Shown: positions 1 to 4,808 of the stretch, in pieces
Layout of the letters: the number at the start of each line of letters is the position of its first letter
Position numbering within the stretch: the first letter of the stretch is position 1
Assembly (NCBI GenBank): GCA_026785745.1
Contig: JAJAZO010000337.1
Span: 1 to 5,013, forward strand
From: Chitinophagaceae bacterium
GTDB taxonomy: Bacteria > Bacteroidota > Bacteroidia > Chitinophagales > Chitinophagaceae
Reading direction: 5' to 3'
Length of the DNA: 5,013 nt
Translations under genes and position numbers: made by a program
Notes under the pieces: model-generated
Seen by the model: only the letters and a program-made list of their open reading frames with translations
Told to the model about the DNA's origin: nothing
Database searches by the model: none

Positions 1-398
1 CCAATACAAGCATCAAACTTGAATTCTTCTATGGTATCAAGTAATGTGTATGTCTGTAACCAATTACGACTGGGAAATTTTCCTTTGGGTTCTGTCAAAT
101 TTTTTGCTTTGATTGTGTCTTCCACTTTTCTTACTATCAATGTTGCTCCTACTTCATTCGCCAACCAATCACGGTATTCCAATGCTTCCGGAAAATTGTG
201 ACCTGTATCAATATGTACCAATGGAAAAGGAATTTTTGCGGGAGCAAATGCTTTTTTAGCCAAATGCACTAGTGTAATAGAATCCTTTCCACCACTGAAA
301 AGCAAAGCAGGTTTTTCAAACTGTGCCGCCACCTCACGGAAAATATAAATACTTTCCGCTTCCAGTTCCTGTAAATAATCCAAGTGATAATTGCTCAT
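1..398 (-). CDS. cysD: Sulfate adenylyltransferase subunit 2 (CysD), N-terminal part, cut by the left window edge
   Basis: CysD is the catalytic small subunit of the CysDN ATP sulfurylase, which forms adenosine 5'-phosphosulfate (APS) from ATP and sulfate in the cytoplasm, the first step of sulfate assimilation. I translated 132 codons from the ATG at 398-396. They show the PP-loop ATP-pyrophosphatase motif SGGKDS at residues 35-40, the block HIDTGHNFPE at 62-71, and FPSRNWLQTY followed by FDACIG at the edge, all typical of CysD. The family is about 300 residues long, so roughly the C-terminal 55-60% lies outside the window. The start is well fixed: an in-frame TAA at 410-408 excludes anything longer. 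No clear Shine-Dalgarno sequence lies at usual spacing; an AAAGAGG sits too far upstream. It follows cysH on the same strand after a 237-bp gap of palindromes, and cysN is expected next (inference). The identification is firm. Confidence 0.96.
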   Translation of the reverse strand, partial: MSNYHLDYLQELEAESIYIFREVAAQFEKPALLFSGGKDSITLVHLAKKAFAPAKIPFPLVHIDTGHNFPEALEYRDWLANEVGATLIVRKVEDTIKAKNLTEPKGKFPSRNWLQTYTLLDTIEEFKFDACI

Positions 399-476
399 AC
401 TATTTTTTTATACTCAGTAACCTCTTTTCAATTTCTATTTGTCGTCGTTAATGTGATGAACAATGATATTCAGCTG

Positions 477-542
477 AACGGAGCGACCCTTCGTTACCTC
501 AGGGTAAACTCCAGGGACGATTATCTCTGTTAATCTCGCTGG
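477..542. repeat. Cluster of three adjacent inverted repeats (potential hairpins)
   Basis: Three stem-loops can be drawn almost end to end. The first, 477-495, pairs AACGGAG with CTTCGTT around CGACC: seven pairs in a plus-strand transcript with one G-U, and one A-C mismatch in a minus-strand transcript. The second, 494-507, pairs TTACC with GGTAA around TCAG. The third, 511-542, pairs CCAG (511-514) with CTGG (539-542), GA (516-517) with TC (536-537) and GATTA (519-523) with TAATC (531-535), with one G-G mismatch, one bulged C and a 7-nt loop. None is followed by a T-run. They differ in sequence from the REP-like pair next door. They could be a degenerate intergenic repeat or mobile-element remnant, or mRNA structure within the cys transcript. 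I cannot decide from one copy. Confidence 0.55.
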
Positions 543-559
543 TATTATAATTTTTTAAG

Positions 560-589
560 CACCAAACGTTCCTACGGAACGATAACCAA
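560..589. repeat. REP-like palindromic repeat, copy 1
   Basis: This 30-bp unit matches the second copy at 614-643 at 27 of 30 positions, exactly 54 bp apart; differences are at 563/617, 571/625 and 582/636. Its core is a perfect inverted repeat CGTTCC-TAC-GGAACG (567-581), giving a 6-bp stem with a 3-nt loop, followed by a conserved ATAACCAA or TTAACCAA flank. Short GC-rich palindromes with a conserved flank, set in pairs between genes, are typical of REP elements mobilised by RAYT-type Y1 transposases. That link is inference, because no such transposase gene lies in this window. Confidence 0.75.
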
Positions 590-613
590 CATTTATATTT
601 CTCTACTACTACC

Positions 614-643
614 CACTAAACGTTACTACGGAACGTTAACCAA
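614..643. repeat. REP-like palindromic repeat, copy 2, overlapping the cysH stop
   Basis: This is the second copy of the 30-bp unit at 560-589. The stem pairs AACGTT (619-624) with AACGTT (632-637), then one A-G mismatch (625/631), a C-G pair and the loop TAC. The change at position 636 relative to copy 1 (T instead of A) lengthens the outer stem. Positions 636-643 lie inside cysH: the repeat provides the TAA stop (638-636), the preceding Gly codon and most of the Ile codon before it. The 3' end of cysH was therefore probably shaped by insertion or divergence of the repeat. Confidence 0.75.
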
Positions 644-1349
644 TTTTTTCTTTACCAACTGTACTATGCAAGCCGCACTCTTTCTGACTGGCTTCCCACC
701 ACCATCTTCCTGCTCTTACATCTTCTCCGGGTTCTATTGCCCTTGTACATGGCGCACAACCAATGCTGATAAATCCTTTATCATGCAACGTATTGTACGG
801 CACATTATGTTCGTTGATGTAAGCAATCATTTCATCATAACTCCAGTTGATAAGCGGATTGAATTTATATAACTGCCGTTGCTCATCCCATTCAATCATC
901 GGCATGTCTTTTCTATTATCCGATTGTTCTGCCCGTAAACCTGTTATCCAAACTTTTGCCCCTTCCAATGCCCTGTTCAATGGTTTTACTTTCCGGATAT
1001 GGCAACATTCTTTCCTGTTCTCTACCGATTCATAAAAACTGTTCATTCCTTTTGCCCTGGTAAATGCTTCAACATCTGTTGCATCCGGAAAATAAATTTT
1101 CAGGTTTGTTTTGTAACGGGCATTTGTTCTTTCAATTAGTTCATATGTTTCATAAAACAAACGGCCAGTATCGAGTGTAAATATTTCAACGCCGATTTTA
1201 TTCTTACAAATAGCGGCAGTAATCACCTGGTCTTCCTGTCCGAGGGATGAGGAAAAGACAACTTTGCCGGGAAACAAATCAGCGACTAACTGAATGGCAC
1301 CCGGCAAGGAACTTTGTTCTATCTGTTGTATTTGTTCTGTTGTCAGCAT
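636..1349 (-). CDS. cysH: Assimilatory adenylyl-sulfate (APS) reductase, CysH family
   Basis: This enzyme reduces APS to sulfite and AMP with thioredoxin-like electron donors, the step after CysDN in sulfate assimilation, in the cytoplasm. The 237 residues are a normal length. Visible features are the PP-loop-derived SSSLGQED at 33-40, LDTGRLF at 59-65, the first cysteine pair C115-C116 in KECCHIRK, GLRAEQS at 137-143, the second pair C198-x2-C201 in GCAPCTR, and the catalytic C225 in ECGLH. The CC plus CxxC pairs ligate a [4Fe-4S] cluster and mark the APS-type enzyme (EC 1.8.4.10); PAPS reductases of the E. coli type lack them. Adjacency to cysD fits. The ATG at 1349-1347 lies three bases after the peroxiredoxin stop (TAA-TTA-ATG), so the two are almost certainly cotranscribed. 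The stop codon lies inside a REP-like repeat. Specificity for APS rather than PAPS is inferred from the cysteines. Confidence 0.95.
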   Translation of the reverse strand: MLTTEQIQQIEQSSLPGAIQLVADLFPGKVVFSSSLGQEDQVITAAICKNKIGVEIFTLDTGRLFYETYELIERTNARYKTNLKIYFPDATDVEAFTRAKGMNSFYESVENRKECCHIRKVKPLNRALEGAKVWITGLRAEQSDNRKDMPMIEWDEQRQLYKFNPLINWSYDEMIAYINEHNVPYNTLHDKGFISIGCAPCTRAIEPGEDVRAGRWWWEASQKECGLHSTVGKEKIG

Positions 1350-1352
1350 TAA

Positions 1353-1988
1353 TTACAAATTCGGCTGCGGGGTATATCGCAAGTAGGGTTTTACCACTTT
1401 TATTCCTTTTGGAAATTTCTTAATAGCATCTTCAGTAGAAATTGCAGGCACTACAATCACATCTTCACCAGCATTCCAGTTGGCAGGCGTTGCTACACTA
1501 TAAATAGCTGTTAATTGCAATGAATCTATCACCCGTAATACTTCAACAAAATTTCTTCCGGTAGAAGCAGGATAAGTGATAAATAATTTGAGTGTTTTAT
1601 CAGGACCGATAATAAACAATGAACGAACTGTTGCGGTAGCAGAAGCATTTGGATGAATCATATCATACAAAGTGGCCACGGTTCTGTCTTCATCAGCAAT
1701 AATCGGAAAATCAACAGTACAGTTTTGTGTTTCGTTGATATCTTTTATCCAGCCAGCATGTCTTTCTAATCCATCAACACTTACGGCCAATACTTTTACA
1801 TTGCGTTTTGCAAATTCTTCAGCTAACAATGCTGTTCTTCCAAGCTCAGTTGTACATACGGGTGTATAATCCGCAGGGTGTGAAAATAAAACACCCCAGC
1901 CATCACCAAGATATTCATAAAGATCTATTTCGCCAATGGATGTTTGTGCTTTAAAGTTGGGAACTTTATCCCCTAAATGCAATGACAT
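1353..1988 (-). CDS. Peroxiredoxin, Prx6 (1-Cys) subfamily
   Basis: This is a thiol peroxidase that reduces hydrogen peroxide and organic hydroperoxides in the cytoplasm. The 211-residue protein begins LGDKVPNFKAQTSIG and carries the active-site block HPADYTPVCTTE with the peroxidatic cysteine at C45. T42 and the conserved arginine, probably R122 (VRSLFIIGPDK), complete the usual Prx triad. Length, the PVCTTE signature and the extended C-terminal domain (NWNAGEDVIVVP around 169-180, then KFPKGIKVVKPYLRYTP) place it in the Prx6/AhpC-TSA 1-Cys group. A second cysteine, C90 (QNCTVDFP), occurs in many Prx6 proteins and is not an AhpC-type C-terminal resolving cysteine; the physiological reductant is unknown. 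It is first in the unit with cysH, three bases apart, behind a well-formed promoter 33-63 bp upstream. Its cotranscription with an oxygen-sensitive Fe-S reductase suggests protection of sulfate assimilation from peroxide (inference). Confidence 0.94.
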   Translation of the reverse strand: MSLHLGDKVPNFKAQTSIGEIDLYEYLGDGWGVLFSHPADYTPVCTTELGRTALLAEEFAKRNVKVLAVSVDGLERHAGWIKDINETQNCTVDFPIIADEDRTVATLYDMIHPNASATATVRSLFIIGPDKTLKLFITYPASTGRNFVEVLRVIDSLQLTAIYSVATPANWNAGEDVIVVPAISTEDAIKKFPKGIKVVKPYLRYTPQPNL

Positions 1989-2020
1989 AGTATATAATTT
2001 TAGTAGACTTTAATAAAACA

Positions 2021-2051
2021 CAAAAATAAGGTATTAAGCATAGCCTACCAA
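2021..2051 (-). promoter_or_regulatory. Bacteroidota-type promoter for the peroxiredoxin-cysH unit
   Basis: On the minus strand a TTG (2051-2049) is followed by a 20-nt spacer and TATTTTTG (2028-2021), a full match to the TAnnTTTG -7 element recognised by the Bacteroidota primary sigma factor. Transcription would start a few bases further on, giving a leader of about 25 nt before the ATG at 1988. The leader is A/T-rich with no Shine-Dalgarno sequence, as usual in this phylum. Confidence 0.75.
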
Positions 2052-2062
2052 GTCTGTGGACT
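2051..2062. promoter_or_regulatory. Inverted repeat touching the -33 element, possible operator
   Basis: AGTC-TGTG-GACT (2051-2062) is a perfect 4+4 dyad whose edge overlaps the TTG of the predicted promoter. A further AGACTT (2005-2010), between the expected start site and the ATG, is the inverse of AAGTCT at 2050-2055. A repressor bound here would block sigma-factor access, and the adjacent Rrf2 gene is the obvious candidate. The half-sites are short and could be chance; no known Rrf2 operator consensus was matched. Confidence 0.3.
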
Positions 2063-2081
2063 ACTTATTAAGGAATATTTA

Positions 2082-2100
2082 TACCTAACAATCGTTGGTA
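2082..2100. terminator. Hairpin just downstream of the Rrf2 gene, weak terminator or upstream operator
   Basis: TACC (2082-2085) pairs with GGTA (2097-2100) and AAC (2087-2089) with GTT (2094-2096), with one bulged T and an AATC loop, giving seven pairs 13 nt past the Rrf2 stop. Downstream on the minus strand is only TATAAATATT, not a proper T-run, so termination would be poor. It could instead be a protein-binding dyad about 31 bp upstream of the -33 element. Confidence 0.3.
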
Positions 2101-2112
2101 ATAAATAAGTAA

Positions 2113-2520
2113 TTAAACAAGGAGATCTTTTAATGTACGGTTTTCAACGATACCGAGGGTAGCATCCCTTACTTCAATCATCATATCATGCAGGCCGCAA
2201 TGCTTCTCATTGCAGTTTTTGCAACGTTCGTAGAAATAGAGACTTACACAGGGAAGCATAGCGATTGGGCCATTTATGAGGCGGATTACGGTAGCGACTT
2301 TCACTTTCTCCGGCCTCTGTTTTAGAAAATATCCTCCCCCCTTTCCCTTTTTGCTATCCAAAATATCTGCTTTTTTAAGTTCAAGCAGTATGCTTTCTAG
2401 AAATTTTATAGGAATCTTTTTCTTTGCTGCAATTTCTGATATGAGTACAGGCCCTTCATTGAATTTTTCACTGAGGTAAGTCAGGGCCTTAAATGCATAT
2501 TGTGATTTCTTTGAAAGCAT
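2113..2520 (-). CDS. Rrf2-family transcriptional regulator with four clustered cysteines
   Basis: Rrf2 proteins (IscR, NsrR, CymR, RsrR) are dimeric winged-helix DNA-binding regulators, many of which sense Fe-S status, NO, redox state or cysteine supply. This 135-residue protein has the family plan: an opening helix SKKSQYAFKAL, the helix-turn-helix around residues 25-50 (LISEIAAKKKIPIKFLESIL), the wing SKKGKGGGYFL at 56-66, and the dimerisation helix at the C-terminus. The segment 91-111 holds C91, C100, C103 and C108, with H107 and H111, at the location of the IscR/NsrR cluster ligands; the spacing C-x8-C-x2-C-x4-C has one more cysteine than the usual three. An Fe-S or metal cofactor is likely but not proven. 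The ATG at 2520-2518 starts five bases after the OsmC gene stop, so it is the last gene of that group. It lies directly upstream of the peroxiredoxin-cysH promoter and probably controls it (inference). IscR and CymR identities cannot be separated here. Confidence 0.92.
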   Translation of the reverse strand: MLSKKSQYAFKALTYLSEKFNEGPVLISEIAAKKKIPIKFLESILLELKKADILDSKKGKGGGYFLKQRPEKVKVATVIRLINGPIAMLPCVSLYFYERCKNCNEKHCGLHDMMIEVRDATLGIVENRTLKDLLV

Positions 2521-2525
2521 AGATG

Positions 2526-2930
2526 CTAAAGTAATTCAAGTTTATAATGAATAGCTGAATTTTTTCTAAGCATAGCAGATACGCCGCAATATTTTTCCAG
2601 CGAAAGATCAATAGCTTTCTTCACCTTCTCTTCATTTTCCTTAGCCGTTTTAATCTTATAAGTAATATTAATATCCTTATACACTTTGGGGTGTTCATCC
2701 GTCTGGTCTGCTTCCACATCAATTTCAAAATCAGAAAATTGAATCCTCATTTTTTCCAAAATATCCACTATATCAATTCCTGAGCAACCAGCCAGACCTG
2801 ATAATAGTAAAGATTTAGGTCCGAAACCATTTTGCCTGCCGCCGTCAATACTAATTACATTATGATCAAGATGGCTGGTAAACTCATGTGCCTTTTTCCA
2901 TTTAGTTGTTGTCTTAGTCATTTTACGCAT
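2526..2930 (-). CDS. OsmC/YhfA-family protein, predicted thiol peroxidase-like
   Basis: OsmC and Ohr proteins are small dimeric cytoplasmic thiol peroxidases that reduce organic hydroperoxides; the YhfA-like branch has uncertain function. The 134 residues show the family's two reactive-cysteine helices: LAGCSGIDIVDIL with C49, and EKYCGVSAML with C115. Their spacing of 66 is close to that of the OsmC/Ohr catalytic pair. The intervening strands (FEIDVEADQTDEHPKVYKDI at 68-87) and the motif GGRQNGFGPKSLLLSGLAGC-like lead-in also match the family. The chosen ATG at 2930-2928 abuts the stop of the cation transporter gene (TAA-ATG), implying translational coupling; an ATG three codons on (2921-2919) is the alternative, and neither has a Shine-Dalgarno sequence. 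Between a metal exporter and an Rrf2 regulator, a redox role is reasonable. Assignment to OsmC rather than Ohr is from overall appearance only. Confidence 0.88.
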   Translation of the reverse strand: MRKMTKTTTKWKKAHEFTSHLDHNVISIDGGRQNGFGPKSLLLSGLAGCSGIDIVDILEKMRIQFSDFEIDVEADQTDEHPKVYKDINITYKIKTAKENEEKVKKAIDLSLEKYCGVSAMLRKNSAIHYKLELL

Positions 2931-3917
2931 TTAATTCAAAGCATGTTTTTTGTTCTGCGAAATATTTTCCAGCGTCCATTCAATTTTCTTTACAAAATTA
3001 TTCTTTCTTTCCGGACAAATGGCTTTGTCACAAATTTGGCAAGATAAAGGAAGGCATCCATCAGAATGAACGAATAATTCCAGTGATTCACCAAATTCCA
3101 GTCTGATTAAGGCTGCCAGCACATCAATCTCCCGGTGTGCTTCATGTATATTTAAATACCAGGGTACTGTCAAATGACAATCCAGGTGTAAAACACTTCC
3201 ATATTTTATCACCCGCAGATTATGAAGATCTACCCAATTTTCACGCCGGTTATTATTTAATACTTCCACCATTTTGCCCAGTAGTTTTGTATCTGCCTCA
3301 TCCATTATTCCTGCAATAGAACTTCTCACAATACTATACCCCGTATAAATAATATAAAGGCCAAAGACCAGTGCCACCACACTATCTATCCATTGATGGC
3401 CGGTTGAATACAGTAGCACGAGACCAATAATAATTCCGATTGTTGACCATGTATCGGTTTGCAGATGCTTACCACTTGCCATCAAGGCTGCAGAATTATT
3501 TTTTTTTCCTGTTTTCAAACAATACCAGCCAACAGCAAAATTAATCAGTGCTGTTATTGCCACTAAAAGTATTCCATAGTCAATCTTATGCAGTTCTACA
3601 GGATTTAACAGGTGCCGGATTGCTTTATAAATAATAATAGCTCCTGCTGCTCCTATCATAGTTCCCTCAATTGCGGCTGAAAGAAATTCGGCCTTACCGT
3701 GACCATAAGGATGATCCATATCACGGGGTTTACCAGCTATATACAAGCTATATAAACCTATAAAACCCGCAGCTACATTAACGATGCTTTCCAATGCATC
3801 GGTAAGAATTGATACCGAGTTAGTAGAATAATAAGCCACAAATTTAACAGCCAGCAACAGTACAGAAACTGCTGCTACCCATTTTTGGACACTAATGTTT
3901 TGCTGTGCGGTTTTCAA
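2931..3917 (-). CDS. Cation diffusion facilitator (CDF) family metal exporter with a Cys-rich C-terminus
   Basis: CDF proteins are inner-membrane dimers that export divalent metals (Zn, Fe, Co, Mn, Cd) in exchange for protons. This 328-residue protein has six predicted membrane segments (about 13-30, 36-60, 79-100, 114-134, 157-170, 176-196) followed by a cytoplasmic ferredoxin-like domain. By alignment in my head with E. coli FieF, site A is E43/N47 (TM2) with H151/D155 (TM5), where FieF has D/D and H/D. Site B is D66, H69, H73 in DMDHPYGHGKAE, and the cytoplasmic sites include H248, H261, H284 and D286. A tail with C288, C293, C296 and C301 follows. The start is TTG at 3917-3915: the only upstream in-frame region ends at the previous gene's TAA (3932-3930), 12 nt away, and the next ATG (codon 67) would lose two membrane segments. 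Metal specificity cannot be assigned. It probably forms an operon with its neighbours. Confidence 0.94.
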   Translation of the reverse strand: MKTAQQNISVQKWVAAVSVLLLAVKFVAYYSTNSVSILTDALESIVNVAAGFIGLYSLYIAGKPRDMDHPYGHGKAEFLSAAIEGTMIGAAGAIIIYKAIRHLLNPVELHKIDYGILLVAITALINFAVGWYCLKTGKKNNSAALMASGKHLQTDTWSTIGIIIGLVLLYSTGHQWIDSVVALVFGLYIIYTGYSIVRSSIAGIMDEADTKLLGKMVEVLNNNRRENWVDLHNLRVIKYGSVLHLDCHLTVPWYLNIHEAHREIDVLAALIRLEFGESLELFVHSDGCLPLSCQICDKAICPERKNNFVKKIEWTLENISQNKKHALN

Positions 3918-3929
3918 ATTGCAAAAGAC

Positions 3930-4709
3930 TTATTCGCCCAATTTTTCTTTATTATACTTCAGCCATTCGCTGCGGGCATAGGTTAGAAATTCGGGCGGTG
4001 CGGCAGCAAATTCCTTTTCATTTTCGTAACGACCAAATGTTCTTAGCATTTCATCACCTTCATCCTTTAGCCTGGGTGAGCTTTCCAGGTTCACATCATT
4101 TTCTGTTACTGCATATTTTAAATCAGGACTGTAAGGAATCCACATACTTCCACGAAGTGCATATTTTACACCATTCTCGTACATAAGCAATTTCATTGTT
4201 GCCGGTGACACATCGCCACGGCAGGCGACTGAATATTGCACTTTGATTTCTGCAATGCCATCTTTATCCAGATCCGTAACAGTGGCTGAGCCGGGAATAA
4301 AATCACAGGTAATATCAACCGGGCATAATTTTTCAGCATCATTCATCATCCATACTTGTGTGTAGTCGCCGTCTTTTTTTGCATAATGAAAAGCATGTAT
4401 TTCTGCTGACTGCCCTTCCTCACCATCTTTACTCTTCTCATCGTGTGGTGCTACTGCGGCTGTGATAAGAAGATTCTCACCCAGGTTATCAGACCATTTC
4501 CATACTTCCTGCACGGTACCTTTTACTTTTATGGATGCAGGAATGTCAGCAGCGGTAATTTTTACTGGTGTAATTGCAACAGGTGTTGTACTATTTGGCG
4601 GATTATCCATCCTTGCCGTATCGTCCATTGCTTTATTAGTATCTTTTTTGGATGACGAGTTGCAGCCATATAAGGAGGTTGCAATTAAGATTGTAAGAAG
4701 TATTCTCAT
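3930..4709 (-). CDS. Predicted lipoprotein with a DxDxDG loop; function unknown
   Basis: The 259-residue product starts MRILLTILIATSLYGC: a charged start, a hydrophobic stretch and a lipobox (LYGC) with the lipidated cysteine at C16, so it should be anchored in the membrane facing the periplasm or the outside. A low-complexity Ser/Thr/Pro/Asp linker runs to about residue 50. The globular part has a tryptophan-rich strand (VQEVWKWSDNLGEN, 66-79), a DLDKDGIAE loop (D146, D148, D150, E154) resembling the Ca-binding loops of EF-hand and FG-GAP-like repeats, the block ACRGDVSPATMKLLMYE (162-178), and cysteines 129, 135 and 163 besides C16. This resembles a Bacteroidota family I recall as M949_RS01915-like (labelled surface polysaccharide biosynthesis), but only from memory. 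A longer reading from TTG at 4778 would bury the signal peptide, so the ATG at 4709-4707 is preferred. It is followed after 12 nt by the metal exporter. Confidence 0.8.
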   Translation of the reverse strand: MRILLTILIATSLYGCNSSSKKDTNKAMDDTARMDNPPNSTTPVAITPVKITAADIPASIKVKGTVQEVWKWSDNLGENLLITAAVAPHDEKSKDGEEGQSAEIHAFHYAKKDGDYTQVWMMNDAEKLCPVDITCDFIPGSATVTDLDKDGIAEIKVQYSVACRGDVSPATMKLLMYENGVKYALRGSMWIPYSPDLKYAVTENDVNLESSPRLKDEGDEMLRTFGRYENEKEFAAAPPEFLTYARSEWLKYNKEKLGE

Positions 4710-4808
4710 GGCAATTGTTTTTTGGTTTCCGAATATACTGAAATAAAATTCTCCTTTACCGATATTAAAACCAGGCAATACAGCCAGTATTTAAACAATT
4801 CGCAAGTT
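4710..4808 (-). other. Gap between the permease and the lipoprotein gene, no clear promoter
   Basis: The 99-bp leader of the lipoprotein group holds TATATTCG (4737-4730), a one-mismatch match to TAnnTTTG about 20 bp before the ATG, but no TTG lies at the right distance. An AAAGGAG (4757-4751) resembles a Shine-Dalgarno sequence but is more than 40 nt from the ATG. A small GGC-GCC dyad (4774-4785) followed by TTTT is too weak for a terminator. Read-through from the permease gene remains possible. Confidence 0.4.

Larger units (their letters stand above)
399..635. other. cysH-cysD intergenic region, rich in palindromes
   Basis: This 237-bp gap is much longer than the other gaps in the window and holds no plausible gene on either strand. 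It contains three non-identical potential hairpins (477-542) and two copies of a REP-like repeat (560-589 and 614-643, the second running into cysH). On the minus strand I found no convincing TTG-N19-21-TAnnTTTG promoter for cysD, and no hairpin followed by a T-run that would make a strong terminator. CysD may therefore be read from the promoter upstream of the peroxiredoxin gene, through this structured stretch. That is inference from the absence of other signals. Confidence 0.7.

Noticed and set aside
19..201. Plus-strand open frames over the cysD, cysH, CDF and lipoprotein genes (for example 19-201, 666-872, 2832-3047, 3905-4186, 4462-4746)
   Set aside because: They lie antisense to genes with clear motifs, show no recognisable family features, and are short chance frames.
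560..589. TTG plus AACGTTTG inside the REP-like repeat on the minus strand as a promoter for cysD
   Set aside because: The spacer is only 16 nt, the -7 match has a mismatch at its first base, and the same positions in the second copy read AACGTTTA. The match follows from the palindrome.
560..643. CRISPR array
   Set aside because: Only two 30-bp units, each palindromic throughout, separated by one 24-bp stretch, with no further repeats and no cas gene nearby.
2926..2933. Frameshift or fusion between the CDF transporter and the OsmC protein
   Set aside because: Both proteins are complete with normal family ends. The abutting stop and start are ordinary coupling.
4710..4778. Extended N-terminus of the lipoprotein starting at TTG 4778
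   Set aside because: It would place 23 polar residues before a perfect signal peptide and lipobox; the ATG at 4709-4707 fits far better.
4767..4788. GGC-GCC hairpin plus TTTT as a terminator after the LptF/LptG gene
   Set aside because: Only three continuous pairs, with an adjacent mismatch, and only four T's. Too weak to support a terminator.
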